A DNA stretch of 64,000 nt from Sediminispirochaeta bajacaliforniensis DSM 16054. GTDB lineage: Bacteria; Spirochaetota; Spirochaetia; DSM-16054; Sediminispirochaetaceae. The position numbers were made by a program, and so were the translations under genes. Below are positions 16,608 to 25,319 of this stretch, one piece after another; position 1 is the stretch's first letter, and every line of letters starts with the position of its first letter. The stretch covers positions 1-64,000 of the forward strand of contig NZ_KB899426.1 of the NCBI RefSeq assembly GCF_000378205.1, read 5' to 3'. Under the pieces are notes generated by a model. The model searched no databases. It saw nothing but the letters and a program-made list of their open reading frames with translations, and was not told the origin of the DNA.

Positions 16608-17639
16608 ATGAAGAAAGAAATCGCCTATATCGCAATTGAAATAGAAAACACCACGCTTACCCGCTGTATGGATTTAAAGGATGGTAAGCAGTCTCATACC
16701 CTGCAGTTGACAACGATGGTCGACAATCAGAGGAGAGCACTCGTCACCATCTTTCTGTGCGAAGGGTCCACGAAGCAGCTTCTGAAACAGTTTGATTTGA
16801 CCCATCTTCGGCCGAAGCCGGCAGGCCCCCCCCGCTTCTTTCTCACCTGCCTGTACGACGGCGATAGCCTGCTCACTATTCGGCTCAAGGTGGACGGGAA
16901 AGAGTATGCCGCAGAACGCGTCGACCTAAGCCGCTTTATCAGGCGGAAACGACCGATGCTTCTGCTGATTCCGGTGTTCCTGCTGCTTGCGGCTGCTGCG
17001 GTATTGCTTATTCCCCGAACGTGTACCACCCGGAAGAATAAGGACCGTACGGTAACGGCATCCGTTTCTGCAGAAGAAAGCAGACACAGCGAGAAATCCT
17101 CTCCGGCGGCAACGGGGAAGATGACGCAAGAATCTTCAGAGACTATCGAAACACAGCAAAGCCCTGCAAAACCATCGCCTCAAGCTTCATCCCCCCCCCC
17201 TACTTCGCCCCCGCAGGAGCAGCCTCAGGAGCAAAGAAAGATAGCCGAGCAGGAGCCAACGGCCCCGGTAACGGCTTCCGCACTTCGGTCCGTCGAACAA
17301 AGACTCGTCATTTATTTTCATCCCAACGATTCGAAGCTCACCGCCGAGGCCCAAACCCAGCTCCGCGTCTTCGGCCGGCAACTCAGGGAGTGGAACAGTA
17401 TCGATGTCGTGAGTATCGAAGGTCACTGCGCTCTGCTTGGCACCGAAAAGGGGAGGATAGAGCTCTCGCGGGAACGTGCCGAAAAGAGTGCCGCCTTTCT
17501 CGAAACGATCGGGATCCCCGCGCAAGAAGTTTCCTCGCAATGGTTTGCCGGCGAAAGGCCCGCCACCCGGGACCCTGACAAACAGGAGCTGAACCGACGG
17601 GTTGAAATTTCGGCGAAAGGGAAAGAAGAGCGGCAATAG
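16608..17639 (+). CDS. Membrane-anchored OmpA-domain protein
   Basis: A 343-residue protein: an N-terminal soluble part (1-115), one transmembrane helix near 116-137 (MLLLIPVFLLLAAAAVLLIP), a Ser/Pro/Gln-rich linker (about 150-225) and a C-terminal OmpA-like domain. That domain shows the expected pattern VIYFHPNDSKLT...VVSIEGHCA...LSRERAEKSAAFLE...ELNRRVEI. The domain would bind peptidoglycan in the periplasm. The N-terminal part lacks a signal peptide and probably lies in the cytoplasm. A run of C near 17190-17200 encodes the prolines. It is convergent with the aminomutase gene after 7 bp. AGAAG near 16601 is a weak ribosome site. Confidence 0.8.
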   Translation: MKKEIAYIAIEIENTTLTRCMDLKDGKQSHTLQLTTMVDNQRRALVTIFLCEGSTKQLLKQFDLTHLRPKPAGPPRFFLTCLYDGDSLLTIRLKVDGKEYAAERVDLSRFIRRKRPMLLLIPVFLLLAAAAVLLIPRTCTTRKNKDRTVTASVSAEESRHSEKSSPAATGKMTQESSETIETQQSPAKPSPQASSPPPTSPPQEQPQEQRKIAEQEPTAPVTASALRSVEQRLVIYFHPNDSKLTAEAQTQLRVFGRQLREWNSIDVVSIEGHCALLGTEKGRIELSRERAEKSAAFLETIGIPAQEVSSQWFAGERPATRDPDKQELNRRVEISAKGKEERQ

Positions 17640-17646
17640 CCGAAGC

Positions 17647-18741
17647 TTAATCCTCGACGGGATAGGGCCAGAGTCTATTGTCAGGACCGGGAAGCAATGC
17701 CTCTCTCTCCTCCACCCGGAGAACCGGATCAAGGGGAATAGAAACCTTTCCTCCGCCGCCGGGCAGGTCAACGGCATAGACCGGTGTGGCGAGCCCCGAC
17801 ATGCACTGCCGCAATGAGCGCATAATCGACACGCCTTTGAGGATCGGGGCCCGGAGATGCGATGTGCCGGCCGCAAGGTCCCCCTGAAACAGGTAGTAGG
17901 GAATAACCCTGGCGGCAAGCAAAACCCCGCTCAGGGCCTTCAGGGTTTCACGGTCATCATTCACCCCACGCAGCAAAACCGACTGATTGAGAATCGGGAT
18001 TCCTGAATCCGCAAGCCTCGCAAGGGCCTCGACAGCCGGAGGAGAGATTTCATCGGGATGGTTAAACTGGCACACGACGAAAAGCGGTGCCCTGCGACCA
18101 AATTCCCGGGCCAACACAGGCGTTATCCGTGAGGGAAGCACCGCCGGCATCCTCGTACCGATACGAAGGATGAGATCGGGCCTGTGCTTACGAAAAAGAT
18201 CGATAAGCCGAAAAAGGGTTCCATCGGGAAGCATCAGGGGATCACCACCGGAGAGAAGGAGTTCCCGGATCTCCGGCCGTTTTTCAAGATAACAGGCGGC
18301 ATCCTGGGCCGCCTCAAAAAGCGAACGCCGGTCCTTTCGATTCTTTACCTCACGGTCTCCCTGACCAGCGCCACCGGTAAAATGGCGACGAAAGCAGTGT
18401 CGACAATAGAGGGCACAGCGATCGGAGGCCAAAAAAAGGGCCCTGTCTTCGTAACGATGGATCAAACGGGGAAGCGGGCTATACTCCTGTTCACAAAGGG
18501 GATCGGCAGACTCATAGGAAAGAAAGCGGAACTCCTCTTTCCTGGGAATAGCCTGCCGACGCAGGGGTGATGCCGGATCATCGCCCATAAGGGACAGATA
18601 GTGTCGTGTCAGGGCAAAGGGAAGGCGCCGCTCCTCTTCGGAGTCAAACCAGGCCCGTTCCTCATCCTCAAGATGAAGGAACCTCTCCAGCTCATCCAGA
18701 TTCGTTACCCGCTCTTTCAGTTCCCGTTGCCAGCTCTCCAT
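17647..18741 (-). CDS. epmB: Radical-SAM lysine aminomutase, probable EpmB
   Basis: A 364-residue KamA-family enzyme. The radical-SAM triad is C109-x3-C113-x2-C116 (CALYCRHCFRR), the SAM-binding stretch is LLLSGGDPL, and the conserved DLPGGGGK lies near the end. The family includes lysine 2,3-aminomutase (about 416 residues with a C-terminal oligomerisation part) and EpmB (about 340), which makes (R)-beta-lysine for EF-P. The short C-terminus and the presence of epmA and a K32-type EF-P 6 kb away favour EpmB. I use the ATG at 18741 because AAAGGA lies just upstream on this strand; the frame extends 10 codons further without a site. Confidence 0.8.
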   Translation of the reverse strand: MESWQRELKERVTNLDELERFLHLEDEERAWFDSEEERRLPFALTRHYLSLMGDDPASPLRRQAIPRKEEFRFLSYESADPLCEQEYSPLPRLIHRYEDRALFLASDRCALYCRHCFRRHFTGGAGQGDREVKNRKDRRSLFEAAQDAACYLEKRPEIRELLLSGGDPLMLPDGTLFRLIDLFRKHRPDLILRIGTRMPAVLPSRITPVLAREFGRRAPLFVVCQFNHPDEISPPAVEALARLADSGIPILNQSVLLRGVNDDRETLKALSGVLLAARVIPYYLFQGDLAAGTSHLRAPILKGVSIMRSLRQCMSGLATPVYAVDLPGGGGKVSIPLDPVLRVEEREALLPGPDNRLWPYPVED

Positions 18742-18847
18742 GTTTCCTTTGTACCATGGAACTGTCCTCATCGGGAAGTGATTGACGCAAGGAGGAGGGC
18801 AGACTAAGCTCTATCCATTCCATAATACACCAAAAAGGCAAGGAGCG

Positions 18848-20164
18848 ATGATGAAGAAAAAAGAGGGAATGAGACAGTACTACGGTATAACCTTTTTGAT
18901 CGGCCTTGGTTTCTTTACCATGGGACTTATGGATCCGCTGTACGATACCTATGTTCCAATGTTCCTATCCAACTTTATCTCCATGGACAGCATCGTCGGC
19001 ACCGTCATGGGACTCGACAACCTTTTCGCTCTCTTGCTTATCCCTATTGTTTCGGCCCTCTCGGATAGAACGCGGACCCCTATTGGAAGAAGAATGCCAT
19101 ATATCATCGTCACGCTTCCTGCAACGGCGCTCTTTTTCGGCCTCCTCCCCTACTCCGCTCTTACCAGTTTGGTGGCGCTGATTCTGGCCATCTTTTTCCT
19201 CAACCTTTTCAAACAAGCCGCCAGGGGGCCGGTGGTGGCCCTTATGCCGGATATGATTCCCGGTGAATATCGCTCGGAGGCGAACGGTGTTATTAATACC
19301 ATGGGGGGAATTGCGGCCATCGTCGGCACCGTTGGACTGGCAAAGCTCTACGATCTGAACGTTACACTTCCCTTGTTCGGAGCAACGATACGGCCAGGCG
19401 GAGCAGGGAGCTACATAGGAACCCTTCCCTTTCTGCTTTCCGCCCTTTTGGTTCTCCTTGCGGTCCTTCTGCTTTTCCTTTTTGTCAAGGAAAAGCAGGT
19501 TGCCCAGGAACACGAGCAGGAAGAGAAAGTCCCGATATGGAAAAGCTTGCACATGATCATCGGGGCACAAGATAAGAGTGCCCTTTTCATCCTTGTCAGC
19601 CTTCTGCTCTGGTTTATCGGTTACCAGGGGGTGCTTCCCTGGATCGGCATCTATTCCCGTGAATTCCTCGGCCTGAAGCCGGGGACGGCGGCCCTTTCTG
19701 CCGGGATGGTGGGAATCGCCTATGCTATCTTCGCCATTCCCTCGGGGATTCTGGCTCATCGAATAGGCAGGAAACGAGCAATACGGGGATCCCTCTTCTC
19801 CCTCACCCTCGTTACGGTATTACTTTTCTTTCATCATCCCGTGGCATCCGGAATCCTCGGCTTAACAGGCATGCCGCTGGTACTTAGTTTCTGGCTGCTG
19901 CTTTTTCTTTTCGGCATATTTTGGGTCACGGTGGTTACCAACAGCTTTCCGATGCTCTGGCAGATGGCGTCATACGGAACCATGGGAATATACACCGGGC
20001 TCTATTATTTTTTCTCGCAATCCGCCGGTATCATCGCACCGGGATTTTCCGGTGCGATGAGGGACCTCTTTGGAGATCGCAGCATGTTTCTTACCGCTTC
20101 CTGCTGCATGTTTGCCGCTTTTCTTGTAATGGGGCTGGTACGAAAAGGTGAGGCGGAAGAGTAG
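18848..20164 (+). CDS. MFS transporter, sugar/cation-symporter-like
   Basis: A membrane protein of about 438 residues with twelve predicted helices. The loop 2-3 signature is seen as SALSDRTRTPIGRRMPYI, typical of the GPH/SLC45 branch (melibiose- or sucrose-type carriers). The substrate is unknown. AGGAG at 18841-18845 lies just before two adjacent ATG codons (18848 and 18851); the second gives the better spacing. There are no metabolic genes next to it to suggest a substrate. It converges on the SPOR/coaE/polA operon, with a terminator between them. Confidence 0.82.
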   Translation: MMKKKEGMRQYYGITFLIGLGFFTMGLMDPLYDTYVPMFLSNFISMDSIVGTVMGLDNLFALLLIPIVSALSDRTRTPIGRRMPYIIVTLPATALFFGLLPYSALTSLVALILAIFFLNLFKQAARGPVVALMPDMIPGEYRSEANGVINTMGGIAAIVGTVGLAKLYDLNVTLPLFGATIRPGGAGSYIGTLPFLLSALLVLLAVLLLFLFVKEKQVAQEHEQEEKVPIWKSLHMIIGAQDKSALFILVSLLLWFIGYQGVLPWIGIYSREFLGLKPGTAALSAGMVGIAYAIFAIPSGILAHRIGRKRAIRGSLFSLTLVTVLLFFHHPVASGILGLTGMPLVLSFWLLLFLFGIFWVTVVTNSFPMLWQMASYGTMGIYTGLYYFFSQSAGIIAPGFSGAMRDLFGDRSMFLTASCCMFAAFLVMGLVRKGEAEE

Positions 20165-20182
20165 CCGTCCATACACGAAAAA

Positions 20183-20206
20183 GGGCTGCCTTTTGCCTGG
20201 CAGCCC
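20183..20206 (-). terminator. Intrinsic terminator of the fliS-polA-coaE-SPOR operon
   Basis: A perfect 8-bp stem, GGGCTGCC (20183-20190) with GGCAGCCC (20199-20206), has an 8-nt loop. On the reverse strand it is followed by TTTTTC. It lies 30 bp beyond the SPOR gene stop and 19 bp beyond the convergent MFS gene stop, so it may also slow forward transcription. Confidence 0.85.
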
Positions 20207-20235
20207 CATTTACCGGTATGATGCATGATATCATG

Positions 20236-20973
20236 CTATTCGGTGACGGTTTTTGTGACCCGGACCTGGCTGATGTAGCTTTCCTTAAAAGGTTCCACAT
20301 CCTTAACCCAGCGCAGAAATTTTTCCGCTTCTTCCTTCCCGGCATAGGGGCCTAGGCGGAGACGATAATACTCTCTGCCGTCGACCTCCTTTGTGGTAAG
20401 ACGCCCGGTAAACCCCTTATCTGCAAGAAGCTTGTTCGCTTCCTCGGCCCCGCTTCTGCTTTGGAAAGATCCCGCCTGGATCCAATACTCCAAGACCGAT
20501 ACGGTACGCCGAACCGGTGTCGGTGTCCGGGGCGGCTCACTTCGAGGGGCAGTGGAAGGAGGAGTAGAAACCGATTCACTCTGCCTTTTGGGAGCGGGAG
20601 TAAGTACTGGTTCGGGGCTTTTGCCCGTCCCGGCATCAACAGAAACTGTCGATGAGTCCTTTTCCCCATACACAATGACAAACTCATCACTGCCGTCTCC
20701 GGCCTTCTCATCGCCGGAGGCCTCAGGAGGCGCCTCTTCCAAACCAGGATACTCGGAGTCATCACTTCGTACCCATTCAATCGGATCCTTTATCGGGCCA
20801 GCCGCCGAAGAGGCCGCTTCGGCGGAACCGTCGCCTGCGGCAACGGGAACATCATTCCCCTTCGGGAAAAACCAGATAAATCCGGTCCCCACCAACACCA
20901 GGAGAAAGAGCGTCACCGAAAAAAGTATCCACACTATCTTCTTTTGTTCCATCGTTATTCCTGCCTGCTTCAT
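20236..20973 (-). CDS. SPOR-domain envelope protein
   Basis: A 245-residue protein: short cytoplasmic N-terminus, one membrane helix near residues 12-35 (WILFSVTLFLLVLVGTGFIWFF), a long Pro/Ser/Glu-rich periplasmic linker and a C-terminal SPOR domain. The SPOR domain begins YWIQAGSFQSRSGAEEANKLL and contains YYRLRLGPYAGKEEAEKFL. SPOR domains bind glycan strands lacking stem peptides at division sites. The ATG at 20973 overlaps the coaE stop by 4 bp; a second ATG seven codons in (MEQKK) is also possible. It is the last gene before the terminator at 20183. Confidence 0.85.
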   Translation of the reverse strand: MKQAGITMEQKKIVWILFSVTLFLLVLVGTGFIWFFPKGNDVPVAAGDGSAEAASSAAGPIKDPIEWVRSDDSEYPGLEEAPPEASGDEKAGDGSDEFVIVYGEKDSSTVSVDAGTGKSPEPVLTPAPKRQSESVSTPPSTAPRSEPPRTPTPVRRTVSVLEYWIQAGSFQSRSGAEEANKLLADKGFTGRLTTKEVDGREYYRLRLGPYAGKEEAEKFLRWVKDVEPFKESYISQVRVTKTVTE

Positions 20974-21560
20974 CCCTTCAACAAATTCGCCTCGATTCGA
21001 AGGACTTTTTTCCGCAAATGCCGTATCGAACCGACATTGTATATAGTATAAGTATCGACATCTTTTCTCAGTCGTTTAGCATCAATACTTTTTTGAGCGG
21101 AAAAGCGTTGAAGAATTCGCTGCGGGGGGAGGGCATCCCGCCGCAGGGCCCGAAAGAAACGGAGCGGCATCGGAGCGGAAACAAACAGGATCGCGTCGCA
21201 GAGCTTATCCAAACCCATCTTTTCAAGAATGGCAGCATTGACGATCACCTTCCCCCCAATCCCGACGTCGTCGATCCGCCGCCGGACCTCACGTACCATT
21301 TCGGGGTGCACGATAGCCTCCAGTCGGGCCAGGGCCTCATCATCACCGAAAACCCGCGCGCCCAGACGACGTCGATCGATGCCGTCCTTTCCATCCCCGA
21401 CATCAGAACCAAAGGCCGCAACAACATCCGCGGCCCTGGCCGCAAGGGCGCCGTGACCAAGATCATCTACATCGATGACAATCCAACCCCTTTCGGCAAG
21501 CAGGGAGGCAACAAGATCCTTTCCAGCGCAGTAGCGACCGGTGAGACCAAGGACCATCAA
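20970..21560 (-). CDS. coaE: Dephospho-CoA kinase
   Basis: A 196-residue kinase for the last step of coenzyme A synthesis (phosphorylation of dephospho-CoA). The P-loop is GLTGRYCAGKD near the N-terminus, with an unusual YCAG in place of the common GIGSGKS spacing but the Lys retained. The substrate-site aspartates are in VIDVDDLGH, and the lid region VSAPMPLRFFRALRRD is present. Start and stop each overlap a neighbour by 4 bp (polA upstream, SPOR downstream), so it is translationally coupled in the polA operon. Confidence 0.9.
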   Translation of the reverse strand: MMVLGLTGRYCAGKDLVASLLAERGWIVIDVDDLGHGALAARAADVVAAFGSDVGDGKDGIDRRRLGARVFGDDEALARLEAIVHPEMVREVRRRIDDVGIGGKVIVNAAILEKMGLDKLCDAILFVSAPMPLRFFRALRRDALPPQRILQRFSAQKSIDAKRLRKDVDTYTIYNVGSIRHLRKKVLRIEANLLKG

Positions 21561-24292
21561 TGGAGATCTCCCCAGCTTCCCCCCCGCTCAATACTTACCG
21601 TCAAGGGAACCGAAAGCTTCACCGCCGACTCCATCTCCTCTTTCAGCAGCCTTTCCATACGGTCGGCCTCATCAAAGGGAACCTCGAACAGCAGCTCATC
21701 ATGAATCTGCAGGACCATCTTGCTTTTCAATCCCTCAGAGGCCATTCGCTTACTAACGGCAAGCATGGCCAGCTTCACGATATCGGCGGCAGTGCCCTGA
21801 ATCGGCGTGTTGACGGCAATGCGCTCGGCCCCCGCCTTCTCCGTCTTGTTTCTACTGTTGATGGCGGGGATGGAACGCTCTCTGCCGAGAAGGGTTTTGC
21901 TCACCCCGCTCTGCTCTGTCTCCTGCACCACCTTTCTCATGAAGCTCTGGATCCTGAAATAACGGCGAAAATAGGCGGAGATAAAGGAATCGGCCCTGCT
22001 TCGGGATATTCCCAATTCACGGCTCAGCCGAAAGGCGGACATGCCGTACATCACACCGAAATTAATGGTCTTGGCAATCCGACGCTGCTCGGAGCTGACA
22101 TCCGCTTCCGACACATCGAAAATAAGGGAAGCCGTACGCCGGTGAACATCCCCTCCGCTGCGAAATGCCTGGGAAAGCTCGGGATCCTCGGACAAATGGG
22201 CAAGGACCACCAGCTCGATCTGACTGTAGTCTGCGGATATGAAGAGGTGTCCTTCGGCAGGGACAAAGGCAGAACGAATCCTTCGCCCCTCCTCATCCCG
22301 GATGGGGATATTCTGGAGATTGGGATCCTTACTGGAAAGACGCCCGGTAGCGGTCCCGGTCTGGATCAGCTGGGTATGGATCCTGCCAGTTTCCGGGTTG
22401 ACCAGTTTGGGCAGGGCGTCGACATAGGTGGATTTGAGTTTTGCCAGGCTGCGGTGACGAAGGACCAGCAAAGGAACAACGTCTTCCCTGGCAAGCTCCT
22501 CCAGCACGGAGATATCGGTCGAATAGCCGGTTTTGGTTTTCTTTATCGGGGTGAGCTTCCGCTCCTCGAAGAGAACCTGCTGAAGCTGCTTTGTCGAGTT
22601 GATATTGAAACTGTGACCGCAGGCCTGCCAGATATCATCCTCGATCGTTCCAAGATCCTTTTCAAGCTCCCGGCCATAGGCCTCCAGGCGGTCGGAAAGC
22701 AGGGTAATGCCGGCACATTCCATCTCCGCAAGGATGGGTACAAGGGGCATCTCAAGCTCGAAAAAAAGCTTTTCGAGACCCCGCTCCTTCAGCTGGCGAC
22801 GAAAAAGTTCATAGAAGCGAAAGGTGATGTCGGCATCCTCGGCCGCATAGCGGGTTGCAGTCTCCGCGGAGATGTCCTGGAACAGTCCGTCCTTCGGCAC
22901 CACATCCTTAAATGAGATGGTCTTATAGCCTAAGAGTGAAGCGGCAAGGGGATCCATACCATAGCTGTTGGCTGTGGTATCGAGCAGCCATGCGGCGACC
23001 ATGGTATCGAAGGCAAGGTTCTTCGTAACCACTCCCCAGCGACGCAGGACCTTGTAATCGTACTTGAAATTATGTCCGATAATGCGGACCGAAGGGCTTG
23101 AGGTGAGGCGCACAAGGCGCTCACGCACGGCATCATCGTCGAATTTCCGCTGGCCCTCCGCAATAAGGGGCAAATAGGCAGCCTGTTTCGGGCTAACGGC
23201 CAGTGAAAAGCCGACAGGATTGGCCAGCATGGCATCCAGGCTGTCGGTTTCTATATCAAGCGCACAAGCACCAGCGGTGAGAGCCTTTTCGATCCATCGG
23301 TCAAGACCTTCGAGATCATCAATCTGCTCATAACGCCCCTCTCCGAGAAGCTCATCGGAAACGGCGGAAGCCTCGGCACGTTTTTCACGCTGCCGGGAAA
23401 GCTGCTTTTCACTTATCTTAGCCCCTTTCGCCTGCTCGGCAAGGCTCTTGGCACCGTAGCGTAAAAGCAGGGGGACAGCGGCCTCACGGTTAAGTTCACC
23501 CACCGGAGTAGGAGCCTCAGGCGGAAGGGAAACATCTTTTTTCAGGATGATAAGGGAGCGGCTGAGAAAGGCATCCTCCCGGGAGGCCTCGAGCTTTGTC
23601 CGCTCTCCCGTGCTGCATGCATTGAGGTTTTCATACACCCCGTCGAGATCACCGAATTTCGTTAAAAGCTTGGAGGCGGTCTTGGGGCCGATCCCCTTGA
23701 CCCCGGGAACATTATCGGCCTGATCGCCGGTGAGGGAAAGATAATCGACGATCTGATCAGCCTCGACCCCCCACTGATCGAAGACATCGTCCCTGCCGAT
23801 GAGCTGATAGCCCCCCTTTTCGGGACGCAGCATACGGATCTCTCCCCCGAGAAGCTGCAAAAGATCCTTGTCGCCGGTCACAATGACACAGGGACAATCC
23901 TTTTTTCTGCACCGCTCGGCCATGGTGGCGATGATATCGTCGGCCTCTACACCATCTTTTCGCAAGACGGTCATTCCCATGGCACCGAGGATTTCCTCGA
24001 TCATCGGGACCTGGGCGTGTAATTCCTCGGGGGCCTTTTCCCTATTCGCCTTATACTCGGGATACATCTCATGCCGAAAGGTCGGAACCCTCGAGTCGAG
24101 CACGACGGCGAGTGCGCCGGGACGGTATTCATCAAGGATTGAAAAAAGGGTCCGGAAAAATCCGAAAAGGGCCGAGACATTCGTCCCGTCGGGAGCACTG
24201 AGATGCCTTCCCATGAAGGCAAAATAGGAACGGTAAATAATACTATAGCCGTCAAGCAGATAGAGTGTGGTTGTTTCTTCCGATCTTTTCAT
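21557..24292 (-). CDS. polA: DNA polymerase I with both exonuclease domains
   Basis: A 911-residue family A polymerase. Residues 1-300 are the 5'-3' exonuclease (VEADDIIATMAERC, then DQADNVPGVKGIGPKTASKLL). About 315-500 are the 3'-5' exonuclease with its acidic set visible: DIETDSLD, GHNFKYDYKVL and YAAEDADITF. It should therefore proofread, which many bacterial Pol I enzymes have lost. The polymerase motifs are DYSQIELVVLAHL (A), RRIAKTINFGVMYGMS (B) and LQIHDELLFEV (C). It acts in repair and Okazaki fragment processing. Its ATG overlaps the upstream small gene by 4 bp, placing it in one operon with fliS. Confidence 0.96.
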   Translation of the reverse strand: MKRSEETTTLYLLDGYSIIYRSYFAFMGRHLSAPDGTNVSALFGFFRTLFSILDEYRPGALAVVLDSRVPTFRHEMYPEYKANREKAPEELHAQVPMIEEILGAMGMTVLRKDGVEADDIIATMAERCRKKDCPCVIVTGDKDLLQLLGGEIRMLRPEKGGYQLIGRDDVFDQWGVEADQIVDYLSLTGDQADNVPGVKGIGPKTASKLLTKFGDLDGVYENLNACSTGERTKLEASREDAFLSRSLIILKKDVSLPPEAPTPVGELNREAAVPLLLRYGAKSLAEQAKGAKISEKQLSRQREKRAEASAVSDELLGEGRYEQIDDLEGLDRWIEKALTAGACALDIETDSLDAMLANPVGFSLAVSPKQAAYLPLIAEGQRKFDDDAVRERLVRLTSSPSVRIIGHNFKYDYKVLRRWGVVTKNLAFDTMVAAWLLDTTANSYGMDPLAASLLGYKTISFKDVVPKDGLFQDISAETATRYAAEDADITFRFYELFRRQLKERGLEKLFFELEMPLVPILAEMECAGITLLSDRLEAYGRELEKDLGTIEDDIWQACGHSFNINSTKQLQQVLFEERKLTPIKKTKTGYSTDISVLEELAREDVVPLLVLRHRSLAKLKSTYVDALPKLVNPETGRIHTQLIQTGTATGRLSSKDPNLQNIPIRDEEGRRIRSAFVPAEGHLFISADYSQIELVVLAHLSEDPELSQAFRSGGDVHRRTASLIFDVSEADVSSEQRRIAKTINFGVMYGMSAFRLSRELGISRSRADSFISAYFRRYFRIQSFMRKVVQETEQSGVSKTLLGRERSIPAINSRNKTEKAGAERIAVNTPIQGTAADIVKLAMLAVSKRMASEGLKSKMVLQIHDELLFEVPFDEADRMERLLKEEMESAVKLSVPLTVSIERGGSWGDLH

Positions 24293-24741
24293 CCGGTCAT
24301 GTCGAAGCGACTCGGTTCGTCTACCCGGGGAAACGCAGGAGGTCTGAACGGCATGGCATGGAGAGAAGCAATTCTGCGGGAAAGCACCTTCATTTCCGTT
24401 TCCATCGACTGCCTGAGCGTGGATTGAAGGTCAAAAACGACATCCTTCTCCCTGATAAATTCGGCATCGAAAGCGGAAATAGTATCCTTTTGCCCCTGAT
24501 CAGGCTCCAAGGATCTTCGCAACGGTACGATGACCCCTTGAAGTCCGTTTAAACGATCCAGGAGCTCCTGCTCCATCTTAAGATATTGGTTCATGCTATC
24601 GCCGAACCCGTTTGTATTGATGCTGCGATTCATGAGGTTAAGCAACTCCCTGTAGTGCGCCATGGCCTTGCGGCGAGCTGCAAGATGTATACGCAACCGC
24701 CTGTAGATAGCGTTTCTGTCTCCGGTAAGGGAACGAGCCAT
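24289..24741 (-). CDS. Small helical protein, possible flagellar chaperone (FlgN/FliT-like)
   Basis: A 150-residue, largely helical, charged protein that I do not recognise by motif. Heptad-like stretches (NQYLKMEQELLDRLNGLQ and VVFDLQSTLRQSMETEMKVL) suggest coiled coil or helical bundle, the build of flagellar export chaperones. It lies 28 bp after fliS in the same orientation, which is the basis for the FlgN/FliT suggestion. The ATG at 24741 follows GAGGGAGGGAAGT; the frame is open further upstream inside fliS. It overlaps polA by 4 bp. Confidence 0.55.
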   Translation of the reverse strand: MARSLTGDRNAIYRRLRIHLAARRKAMAHYRELLNLMNRSINTNGFGDSMNQYLKMEQELLDRLNGLQGVIVPLRRSLEPDQGQKDTISAFDAEFIREKDVVFDLQSTLRQSMETEMKVLSRRIASLHAMPFRPPAFPRVDEPSRFDMTG

Positions 24742-24769
24742 ACTTCCCTCCCTCTTGTATGTGATTGTG

Positions 24770-25198
24770 CTAGCCTGCGATATTGATTCCGCCGGAGGCA
24801 CTGCCTTCCGACTTGGAGGCCTTCCCCGAGATGATTTGGTCCCACGCTTCCCGAAGTTCGGACAGCTGGTTTTTAACCACCGACAGCTTATCGCTGTTTT
24901 TCTCAAGGTTTGCTTCCATCATCTGACGATTGAAAAAGGTGTAGAGGCTAAAAAGCCCCGTTGCTATCTCACCGCCCTGATCAAAATCAAGGGAAACCAT
25001 CAATTCGGTTACCATATCCTGGGCTCGGAGAATCGCTGCATTGATTGCATCGTATTTTTTACTTTCCGCTCCGAGAAGTTTAACCGCGTATTCCAGCTGT
25101 TTGATTGCCTCATCATAGAGCATGATGATCAGCTTTCCACCGCCGGCGGTTTTGATGCTTGTCGTTTTGTAGGCGTTTACTCCATTATACCGGTTCAC
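24770..25198 (-). CDS. fliS: Flagellar export chaperone FliS
   Basis: A 142-residue four-helix protein that binds the C-terminus of flagellin before export. The family marks are NAYKTTSI near the N-terminus, then GGKLIIMLYDEAIKQLEYA, and the later LDFDQGGEIATGLFSLYTFFNRQMMEAN. It starts with GTG at 25198 behind GGGAGGGGAGGAAAGC. It is the first gene of the run to polA, coaE and the SPOR gene. Flagellin genes are not in the window. Confidence 0.93.
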   Translation of the reverse strand: MNRYNGVNAYKTTSIKTAGGGKLIIMLYDEAIKQLEYAVKLLGAESKKYDAINAAILRAQDMVTELMVSLDFDQGGEIATGLFSLYTFFNRQMMEANLEKNSDKLSVVKNQLSELREAWDQIISGKASKSEGSASGGINIAG

Positions 25199-25319
25199 GC
25201 TTTCCTCCCCTCCCGTTTCGGGTTCTCTTTACACATATCGTCAGAGGATCCGAAAAGCTTAAGGAAAAAATGAGATCTGTCTATAACTTTTCCCAAGACC
25301 TGCACGGCCATACTATATG

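Noticed and set aside
17187-17918. 243-codon reverse ORF at the OmpA/aminomutase junction
   Set aside because: It runs antisense to the OmpA-like gene and out of frame with the aminomutase, and is rich in Arg and Pro from the low-complexity linker.
21560-22915. 451-codon forward ORF opposite polA
   Set aside because: Long shadow of a conserved gene caused by codon bias; polA motifs on the reverse strand are unambiguous.
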